Assembly: GCA_905198825.1 (NCBI GenBank)
Contig: CAJKEF010000057.1
Location: 1-7,147 of the forward strand
Reading direction: 5' to 3'
Length of the DNA: 7,147 nucleotides
DNA from: an uncultured Collinsella sp.
GTDB taxonomy: Bacteria > Actinomycetota > Coriobacteriia > Coriobacteriales > Coriobacteriaceae
The notes under the pieces were generated by a model. The model saw only the letters and a list, made by a program, of their open reading frames with translations, searched no databases and was not told the origin of the DNA. The position numbers and the translations under genes were made by a program. This document shows positions 1 to 4,778 of the stretch, one piece after another (position 1 is the stretch's first letter; every line of letters starts with the position of its first letter).

Positions 1-409
1 CATTGGGCAGCTCCGGATACTTCTCGCGGCAGTATTCGATTGCCGCGGCCTCGCCGTAATTGTGCAGCGGGGCAAGCGGGGCCACCTCAAGGATCTTAGC
101 CATGACCTCATCGTCAACGACCGCGGAATCATCGAAGTGCCAGCCGCCCTGAACGATACGGTGGCCGATGCCATCGATCGTAAAGTCGGTCTTCTCGAGC
201 TCCTCGAGCACGCGCGCAATGGCAGAGCGATGATCGGGAAAAGGAATCTCCTCGGTCTGCTTGGCGCCACCGTTCTCGGAGTGGCCAAAGACGCCCATCT
301 CCGAGCCGATACGCTCGCAGTTACCCTTGGCGAAAACCTCGCGGGTATCGGTATCCAAGAGCTGATATTTAAGGCTTGAGCTGCCGGCGTTGACAACAAG
401 TACGTTCAT
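1..409 (-). CDS. ackA: Acetate kinase, second tandem copy (N-terminal part, cut by window edge)
   Basis: Translating the minus strand from the ATG at 407-409 gives 136 uninterrupted codons that run off the left edge, so the C-terminal two thirds is not visible. The N-terminus MNVLVVNAGSSSLKYQ is the phosphate-binding strand and loop of the acetate kinase family (ASKHA fold), with Asn7. GIGHRIVQGGW at about residues 80-90 holds the active-site arginine (Arg84), and APLAPLHN at 110-117 lines the substrate site. The expected reaction is acetyl phosphate + ADP to acetate + ATP in the cytoplasm. A GGAG ribosome site lies 4 bases before the ATG (revcomp of 411-418). The protein aligns without gaps to the complete upstream copy, with about 86 of 136 residues identical by hand count. 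Like that copy it has Gln at 87 and Trp at 90, where the usual motif has His and Glu. Acetate kinase family is near certain; substrate preference is not. Confidence 0.93.
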   Translation of the reverse strand, partial: MNVLVVNAGSSSLKYQLLDTDTREVFAKGNCERIGSEMGVFGHSENGGAKQTEEIPFPDHRSAIARVLEELEKTDFTIDGIGHRIVQGGWHFDDSAVVDDEVMAKILEVAPLAPLHNYGEAAAIEYCREKYPELPN

Positions 410-429
410 GAGACTCCTTCGTGATTACA

Positions 430-461
430 GTACGGTCGGCAAACCTATAAGACGGCCGTAC
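430..461. promoter_or_regulatory. Leader hairpin before the second acetate kinase gene
   Basis: Bases 430-440 and 451-461 form an 11-bp imperfect inverted repeat (GTACGGTCGGC / GACGGCCGTAC) with one mismatch and one G-T pair around a 10-base A/T-rich loop. It ends about 20 bases upstream of the start codon at 409. On the minus strand the loop reads TTATAGGTTT, so a -10-like hexamer (TTATAG or TATAGG) sits inside the repeat. It could be an operator around a promoter, or an RNA hairpin in the 5' leader. No matching -35 is convincing, so the role is an inference. Confidence 0.45.
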
Positions 462-502
462 CTTTAATAAGAAGTTATCAGAATTCAATAAATATCTATT
501 AA

Positions 503-520
503 GCTCTTCGCCCAAAGAGC
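503..520. repeat. Small perfect hairpin between the two acetate kinase genes
   Basis: GCTCTT (503-508) and AAGAGC (515-520) form a perfect 6-bp stem with a 6-base loop. It sits directly downstream of the T-tract of the terminator at 521-560 in the minus direction and is followed by an A/T-rich stretch (about 470-502). It may be a second termination hairpin or the upstream boundary of the promoter region for the next gene. Its function is unknown. Confidence 0.4.
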
Positions 521-560
521 ATAAAAGGGGGCTGAACGGCACAAGGCCATCCAGTCCCCT
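521..560 (-). terminator. Intrinsic terminator of the complete acetate kinase gene
   Basis: Read on the minus strand, starting 14 bases after the TAA at 574-576, GGGGACTGGAT pairs with GTTCAGCCCCC (one A-C mismatch, two G-U pairs). The stem continues through GGC/GCC to a 5-base loop, giving about 14 bp in total. It is followed at once by TTTTAT. The stem, small loop and T-run make a conventional Rho-independent terminator, so most transcripts of the complete gene should stop before the second copy. Confidence 0.75.
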
Positions 561-573
561 CCCCTTGCATCAA

Positions 574-1752
574 TTACTTACCGCTGACGATGCGCTCGAC
601 GTCGGAAGCGATCATGAACTCCTCATCCGTGGGGATGACGAAAATCTTAACCTTGGAATCCTTGGCGGACAGGCACCACGCGCCGTCGCCGCGCAGGGCG
701 TTGCGGGCATGGTCCATCTTGACGCCCATAAAGGCCAGACGGTCGGCCACGCCAGCGCGGACAGCCGGAGCGTGCTCACCGATGCCGGCGGTAAAGACCA
801 GGGTGTCCATACCGCACATAGAAGTAGCCATCTCGGCAGCCTTGGCGGCAATCTTGTAGACAAACATGTCGAAGGCGAGCTGAGCCTCGGGGTCACCAGC
901 GGCGGCGAGCTCCTCGACGTTGCGGCAGTCGTTGGTCTTGCCGCCGGTCACAGCCAAAAGGCCGGACTTCTTGTTCATCATCTCGTCGACCTCGTCGAAG
1001 GTGTAGCCGCCCTCGCGCTGCAGGTAGCACACGGTAGCCGGGTCGATGGATCCGCAGCGGGTGCCCATCATGACGCCGTCGAGCGGGGTGAGACCCATGG
1101 TGGTGTCCATGCACTTGCCGTCCTCGATGGCGCACAGGGAAGCGCCGGAGCCGATATGGCACACAACGACCTTGCGGGCCTCGCCGTTGGTCATCTCGGC
1201 GACCTTCTTGGAGATGTAGCGGTAGCTGGTGCCGTGGGCGCCGTACTTACGGATGTGCAGCTTGTCGCAGACGTCCTTGGGCAGGGCGTAAGTCTTGGCG
1301 ACCTCGGGCATGTTGAAGTGGAAAGCAGTGTCGTAGACCGTGACGTTGGGCAGGTCGGGATACTGCTCGAGGCAGTACTCGATAACGTTGGCCTCGGGGT
1401 TGTTGTGCAGCGGGGCAAGCGGAGCGACCTCGCGGATCTTGGCGAGGACGTCTTCGTCGACGAGGGAGGAATCACCGAAGTACCAACCGCCCTGAACGAT
1501 ACGGTGGCCGATGCCCTCGATCTTGACGCCGTTGGCCTCGAGGTCCTTCAGGACGACCTCGATGGCGACTTTGTGGTCGGGGAACTCGATGTTCTCGGTC
1601 ACCTTCTTGGAACCGTTGGCAGCGTGGGTGAAGGTACCGCCGGTAAAGCAGACGCGCTCGCAGGAGCCCTTTGCGGACACCTTGTGGGACTTGGTATCGA
1701 TGACCTGATACTTAAGGGTCGAAGATCCTGCGTTGACGACCAGAACGTTCAT
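574..1752 (-). CDS. ackA: Acetate kinase, complete copy
   Basis: A 392-residue cytoplasmic kinase of usual family length. It makes ATP from acetyl phosphate and ADP while releasing acetate, the last step of acetate fermentation; the reverse activates acetate. Visible landmarks are MNVLVVNAGSS with Asn7, GHRIVQGG (82-89) with catalytic Arg84, VYDTAFH (139-145) with the catalytic Asp141, YGAHGTSY (170-177) with His173, the phosphate loop CHIGSGAS (198-205), GTRCGSIDP with Arg232, FTAGIGE (320-326) and PTDEEF with Glu377/Glu378. All main catalytic residues are present. Unusual are Gln87 and Trp90 after GHRIV, Ala172 in place of the usual Phe, and Tyr177 in place of His. The ATG at 1752 is preceded by an AGGGAG ribosome site. 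The gene upstream is a transporter rather than pta (phosphate acetyltransferase), its common partner. A terminator follows, then a second acetate kinase. The acyl substrate could differ from acetate. Confidence 0.97.
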   Translation of the reverse strand: MNVLVVNAGSSTLKYQVIDTKSHKVSAKGSCERVCFTGGTFTHAANGSKKVTENIEFPDHKVAIEVVLKDLEANGVKIEGIGHRIVQGGWYFGDSSLVDEDVLAKIREVAPLAPLHNNPEANVIEYCLEQYPDLPNVTVYDTAFHFNMPEVAKTYALPKDVCDKLHIRKYGAHGTSYRYISKKVAEMTNGEARKVVVCHIGSGASLCAIEDGKCMDTTMGLTPLDGVMMGTRCGSIDPATVCYLQREGGYTFDEVDEMMNKKSGLLAVTGGKTNDCRNVEELAAAGDPEAQLAFDMFVYKIAAKAAEMATSMCGMDTLVFTAGIGEHAPAVRAGVADRLAFMGVKMDHARNALRGDGAWCLSAKDSKVKIFVIPTDEEFMIASDVERIVSGK

Positions 1753-1769
1753 GTGTCTCCCTACTAACA

Positions 1770-1786
1770 GGCGGTGTGGCGCCGCC
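1770..1786. repeat. Short GC hairpin in the leader of the complete acetate kinase gene
   Basis: GGCGG (1770-1774) and CCGCC (1782-1786) form a 5-bp GC stem around a 7-base loop, 17 bases upstream of the ATG at 1752 and just before the AGGGAG ribosome site. It would fold in the 5' untranslated RNA. A role in translation is possible but not shown by the sequence. Confidence 0.3.
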
Positions 1787-1805
1787 AGGTTACATACGCT
1801 TCAAT

Positions 1806-1839
1806 AATAAACCCAAACGCCCTCGCGCTCGGGTTTATT
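1806..1839 (-). terminator. Putative terminator after the MFS transporter gene
   Basis: AATAAACCC (1806-1814) and GGGTTTATT (1831-1839) form a perfect 9-bp stem with a 16-base GC-rich loop, 33 bases downstream of the transporter stop codon in the minus direction. It is followed by a weak T-rich tail (ATTATTG). The A/T arms give the plus strand a similar shape, so it could work in either direction. The rest of 1753-1872 holds an A/T-rich patch at about 1841-1858 (TATATA) that could belong to an ackA promoter, but no -35/-10 pair was convincing. Confidence 0.55.
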
Positions 1840-1872
1840 GCGTTGATATATAAGTTATCGGTGCCCAAATAC

Positions 1873-3033
1873 TCACGGCCTTTGACTTGTAAGACGAAAT
1901 AGCGCGGGGATATACACCAAAGAAGATATCCCGAGCGCTACAAGCAATATGACTCGAATACCCGCGATGCTGCTCAACGCAGCATTGAACAGATAGAAAA
2001 GGATGGCACCCACCGCCACCATCTGGCTTTGGACCGAAATCAGTGAACAGCGCATCGAAGAATCGACAGCATTTTGAAAAATTGAGTATTTAATTGGAGC
2101 AAATAACGAGTAAGCGACCGTCTGCAGTGCATAGAACACGGGCAGCAAATAGACCGGAGTAAAGGGAATCAAAAACAGAGCAGTCAGGAAAAGGCGCACG
2201 ATGCCGCAAATACGCGCAAAACGGCCCTTGTCGACATGAGCAATCACACTCGGCACAATAAGCCCCATGGAAGCCGAGGCAAGGAGCTGGACCGCAATGG
2301 TCACACCCGAAGCGACGGCATTCATTCCGCGACCCGCAAGCAGCAGTGAGAAAAAGTCTTCCAGGGCGACAAAAGCAAATGCCTGAGAGCAGTCCATGAT
2401 GAACGCTGAACGAAGAATGCCGTTACGCGCAATAGCGGCACCGATCATCTTCGGGCTAATTCCACGCTTAGGTGTCGTTGCAGTGTCCCCCCTTCGCATC
2501 TCAGGAATGCAGGCAACGACAACCAACGTCAACACCATTGCGATGATATCTGCCGAAAGACCAATGAGATATGCACCGACAGACGAAATGAAACCGCCCA
2601 CGCAAGCGGAGATGGCATAAGAGGCATAGAAAACAAATCGCTCAACGACATTAAGTCTTACGAGCTGGTCCTGAGAGACGCTGTCAATGTAGATCGCTTC
2701 TATGGATCCGCTCACACATGCAACTGCAAATCCTTTGAGAGCAAACGCGCCGATTAAAAGCAGAGGAGAACGGGCGAAAAGTAGGGCGGCGTAGTATCCA
2801 AGCATTCCCACGACGCCAACGAGACCGCTTGTCTTTCGTCCAAACCTGTCAGCAATATAACCAGTAGGAACCTCAAGAATGAACTTACTCACTTGGTATG
2901 CAATCATCATGCTAGAAATCGCTACCATCGAGAATCCGACGAATTCAAGGTAAACCGTCAGAAAATACAAAATGGTGCTGAAGTTCGACAGAAAAACGAA
3001 CGTCATATAAAGCAAAACCGTACGGTTTTTCAT
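1873..3033 (-). CDS. Major facilitator superfamily transporter
   Basis: A 386-residue integral membrane protein with about 12 hydrophobic segments split into two halves by a polar loop at about residues 179-198 (EMRRGDTATTPKRG). This is the usual MFS size and layout. GYIADRFGRK at 58-67, between helices 2 and 3, is the classic MFS motif A (G-x-x-x-D-R-x-G-R-K). Such proteins move small molecules by proton-coupled antiport, symport or uniport; the sequence does not reveal the substrate, and drug or metabolite efflux is only one possibility. I chose the ATG at 3033 because GGAGG (3041-3045) lies 7 bases ahead of it. An in-frame TTG at 3054 would add 7 residues and has no ribosome site. The gene follows a LysR regulator on the same strand, so the regulator may control it. 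Several stretches are AT-rich compared with the flanking genes (23 of 60 G+C at 2041-2100, 22 of 60 at 2941-3000), which suggests transfer. Confidence 0.88.
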   Translation of the reverse strand: MKNRTVLLYMTFVFLSNFSTILYFLTVYLEFVGFSMVAISSMMIAYQVSKFILEVPTGYIADRFGRKTSGLVGVVGMLGYYAALLFARSPLLLIGAFALKGFAVACVSGSIEAIYIDSVSQDQLVRLNVVERFVFYASYAISACVGGFISSVGAYLIGLSADIIAMVLTLVVVACIPEMRRGDTATTPKRGISPKMIGAAIARNGILRSAFIMDCSQAFAFVALEDFFSLLLAGRGMNAVASGVTIAVQLLASASMGLIVPSVIAHVDKGRFARICGIVRLFLTALFLIPFTPVYLLPVFYALQTVAYSLFAPIKYSIFQNAVDSSMRCSLISVQSQMVAVGAILFYLFNAALSSIAGIRVILLVALGISSLVYIPALFRLTSQRP

Positions 3034-3040
3034 GCTCCGC

Positions 3041-3045
3041 CCTCC
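3041..3045 (-). promoter_or_regulatory. Ribosome binding site that sets the transporter start
   Basis: The minus strand reads GGAGG followed by 7 bases and ATG (3033). This motif lies inside the longer frame opened by the TTG at 3054 and argues against that start. Confidence 0.7.
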
Positions 3046-3113
3046 AAGAGCCAATAGCCCAAACCGAAATCTTGGAAAAGCATGAGGGCAAAGCCGTCAG
3101 TCATGTGTTACAA

Positions 3114-3136
3114 GGCGTCAACATTCACTTGACGCC
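3114..3136. promoter_or_regulatory. 8-bp perfect inverted repeat between regulator and transporter genes
   Basis: GGCGTCAA (3114-3121) and TTGACGCC (3129-3136) are perfect inverted arms around a 7-base spacer, about 80 bases upstream of the transporter start. Size and dyad symmetry suit a binding site for a dimeric regulator such as the neighbouring LysR protein. The same bases could fold into an RNA hairpin after the regulator gene. There is no T-run, so an ordinary intrinsic terminator is less likely. Each strand contains TTGACG, a -35-like hexamer, but no -10 follows at suitable distance. Confidence 0.5.
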
Positions 3137-3138
3137 AC

Positions 3139-3154
3139 GAGGCCAAATGGCCTC
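3139..3154. repeat. Hairpin overlapping the LysR stop codon
   Basis: GAGGCC (3139-3144) and GGCCTC (3149-3154) form a perfect 6-bp stem with a 4-base loop. It includes two bases of the TGA stop (3153-3155) and sits 2 bases from the inverted repeat at 3114-3136. Together the two stem-loops could slow or stop transcription after the regulator gene, although no T-tract follows. Confidence 0.4.
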
Positions 3155-4043
3155 ACGAAGCGAGATGACGCAATAGGTGAAGAAATACCGTCTGGTGTCG
3201 ATCGGTCCAGGCATTTTGTCGATAGCAAAAATAGATGGGCAAGGCCACGTCATGCGAGCCTTCAATGGAGCACTCGCTCACTTCCAGTCCATCTGTTGCG
3301 AGAGAAGAGCCAGAAAAACTCAATATCAATCCCCCGGCTTGAAGAAACTCAGTCTGCGCCCTGTTTTCGTATTCGACGTCGCGGAAGCGGAAATTAACCA
3401 GCTGAGCCTCGGGACATTGGTTGATTGCATTGAGACAGGGTGACAAATTAATGGGAACAGCCAGCCTGCCGCCCAGCAACTCACGAACGGTCATAGCACC
3501 CACAGATTGATGACCCGCTGGACACGAAAGAACCTTGAGCTCCTTTTCACCCAAGTATTTCGAAGAAAGGACACTATCCCTTGGTTCCTCAAATGAGATG
3601 GCCGCATCCGAAATGCCAAGCACAAGTGATTCAAAGCATGTGGCCGTTGGCTGATGCCAAACATCAAGGTGAATCTGGGGGTGCAAGCTTTCAAACGAGT
3701 CGTACCAGTTTTCGGAAAAAAGACGCCCCCGCCCGTGAAGACAGGGGGCGTAAAGACGGAAGTGGCCGTCGGGCGAAACGCCGCCGTTCCCCGATTGAGC
3801 GTACTTTTTGAGATCGTCGACTTGTGCCAGGATCACGCGTGCACGACGCGCAAATTCTCTGCCCGCCGGAGACAAAACAGCCTCCCCCGCCGATCGGTCG
3901 AGCAAAACAATCTGATACTCAGATTCCAACTTTTTGATTGCCGACGAAACGGCCTGTGGGCTCACGTGAACGGCGCGAGCCGCTTTGCGCACGCCGCCGT
4001 AGTTCGCTACCGCTTGAAGGTATTCGAGTTGAGAAAGCTGCAT
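3153..4043 (-). CDS. LysR-type transcriptional regulator
   Basis: A 296-residue protein, the usual LysR length. Residues 1-60 form the winged helix-turn-helix: LEYLQAVANYGGVRKAARAV is followed by the recognition helix VSPQAVSSAIKKLE (27-40) and LLDR (47-50), the counterpart of the family's LF-R signature. A linker helix (about 61-82) leads to a divergent co-inducer-binding domain (about 90-296) whose ligand cannot be read from sequence. That domain holds seven cysteines (101, 136, 174, 203, 210, 258, 273), an unusual number. Such regulators act as tetramers on promoters nearby, often their own. Here the gene lies just upstream of an MFS transporter on the same strand rather than divergent from it, with an inverted repeat between them. 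It follows the HIT gene after 41 bases with no clear promoter, so readthrough from that operon is possible. The start has GGAG 6 bases before the ATG at 4043. Confidence 0.92.
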   Translation of the reverse strand: MQLSQLEYLQAVANYGGVRKAARAVHVSPQAVSSAIKKLESEYQIVLLDRSAGEAVLSPAGREFARRARVILAQVDDLKKYAQSGNGGVSPDGHFRLYAPCLHGRGRLFSENWYDSFESLHPQIHLDVWHQPTATCFESLVLGISDAAISFEEPRDSVLSSKYLGEKELKVLSCPAGHQSVGAMTVRELLGGRLAVPINLSPCLNAINQCPEAQLVNFRFRDVEYENRAQTEFLQAGGLILSFSGSSLATDGLEVSECSIEGSHDVALPIYFCYRQNAWTDRHQTVFLHLLRHLAS

Positions 4044-4084
4044 AGGTTACTCCAAAGGCAGCCAAGGCGACGGGCTGTGCGTCC

Positions 4085-4420
4085 TCAGATGAGGTTCTCG
4101 CCCAGGTTCTTGCCGCCGAGGACGTGCATGTGGAAGTGCATGACGGTCTGACCGGCGTTGACGCCCTTGTTGGAGATGACGCGGAAACCGTCCTCCAGGC
4201 CCTTGGCCTTAGCGACCTCCTGGATGGCGTGAGCCATGGCGCCCATGGTCTCGGCAGGCACGTTGTCGGCGATGTCGCTGTAGTGCTTCTTGGGGATCAC
4301 GAGCGTGTGGACCGGCGCCTGGGGATTGAGGTCGTCGAACGCGATGACCTGATCGTCCTCATAGACAACGGTCGAGGGGATCTCGTGGTTGGCGATTTTG
4401 CAGAAAATGCAATCACACAT
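4085..4420 (-). CDS. HIT family (histidine triad) nucleotide hydrolase
   Basis: A 111-residue protein of the HinT/PKCI-like branch. HFHMHVLGG at 95-103 is the histidine triad (His95, His97, His99), which binds the nucleotide alpha-phosphate and provides the catalytic histidine. CDCIFCKI near the N-terminus has the Cys-x2-Cys pair (Cys4, Cys7) that can bind zinc together with histidines such as His46. Family members hydrolyse AMP-linked phosphoramidates such as adenosine-lysine conjugates, and remove AMP from aminoacyl-tRNA synthetase intermediates. The exact substrate here is unknown. An AAAGGAA ribosome site precedes the ATG at 4420. It follows xseB after 49 bases and is probably expressed with it. 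Confidence 0.95.
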   Translation of the reverse strand: MCDCIFCKIANHEIPSTVVYEDDQVIAFDDLNPQAPVHTLVIPKKHYSDIADNVPAETMGAMAHAIQEVAKAKGLEDGFRVISNKGVNAGQTVMHFHMHVLGGKNLGENLI

Positions 4421-4439
4421 AGCTGGTTCCTTTCTTACA

Positions 4440-4462
4440 GACCAGGGTAATTATATTTGGTC
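4440..4462 (-). promoter_or_regulatory. Consensus -10 hexamer inside a short inverted repeat before the HIT gene
   Basis: On the minus strand a perfect TATAAT (4450-4455) lies 29 bases upstream of the HIT start. It is flanked by the 5-bp arms GACCA (4440-4444) and TGGTC (4458-4462). No good -35 is found 16-18 bases further upstream and there is no TGn extension. It may be an internal weak or regulated promoter, or chance in an A/T-rich gap. Confidence 0.35.
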
Positions 4463-4469
4463 GAGATGG

Positions 4470-4736
4470 TTAGAACGAGAGGTTGTCGTCGGTGTTGGCG
4501 GCCTCGCCGTCGGCGAGCACGTCGTTGCCGTCGACGTCCTTAAGGAGCACCGAGACCTTCTGCTCGGCATCGGACAGGCGGGTGCGCAGGCTCTTGAGGA
4601 GCTCGACGCCGCGGGTATAGCTCTCGAGCGACTCCTCGAGCTCCATATCGCCCGACTCCAGGCTGCGGATGATGAGCTCCAACTCCTGCGAAGCCTGCTT
4701 GTACGTAAGCTGCTCGACCGGGGTCTTCTCTGCCAT
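4470..4736 (-). CDS. xseB: Exodeoxyribonuclease VII small subunit
   Basis: An 88-residue, highly charged helical protein of normal XseB size. The conserved core is SQELELIIRSLESGDMELEE followed by SLESYTRGVELLK (about residues 16-48), which matches the family pattern of two antiparallel helices, E-L-x-x-I-V-x-x-L-E-x-G and L-x-x-Y-x-x-G-x-x-L. The acidic tail (about 66-88) is variable in the family. XseB subunits coat the long helices of XseA and are needed for activity of the enzyme, which degrades single-stranded DNA from both ends into oligonucleotides during repair. It starts 42 bases after the xseA stop, with AAAGGAA before the ATG at 4736, the usual operon partnership. Confidence 0.95.
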   Translation of the reverse strand: MAEKTPVEQLTYKQASQELELIIRSLESGDMELEESLESYTRGVELLKSLRTRLSDAEQKVSVLLKDVDGNDVLADGEAANTDDNLSF

Positions 4737-4778
4737 ATCTGTTTCCTTTCCTAAAGGTTTATCGCTGTGAAACGCGGT

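Noticed and set aside
62..379. A 105-codon plus-strand frame opposite the second acetate kinase
   Set aside because: Same antisense effect; its sequence resembles part of the shadow frame opposite the first copy because the two kinases are related.
565..1767. A 400-codon open frame on the plus strand opposite the complete acetate kinase gene
   Set aside because: It is the antisense shadow of a GC-rich, codon-biased gene. The product is low-complexity (Gly, Val, Ala, Asp, Leu, His) with no recognisable family, while the minus strand encodes an unmistakable acetate kinase.
3034..3054. Longer transporter start at a TTG (3054)
   Set aside because: No ribosome site precedes it, and the GGAGG at 3041-3045 is correctly placed for the ATG at 3033.
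3114..3136. TTGACG in the inverted repeat as a -35 promoter element
   Set aside because: No -10-like hexamer occurs 15-19 bases downstream on either strand.
4059..4077. Short inverted repeat (GGCTG / CAGCC) between the HIT and LysR genes as a terminator
   Set aside because: Only 5 bp with a 9-base loop and no proper T-run; too weak to call.
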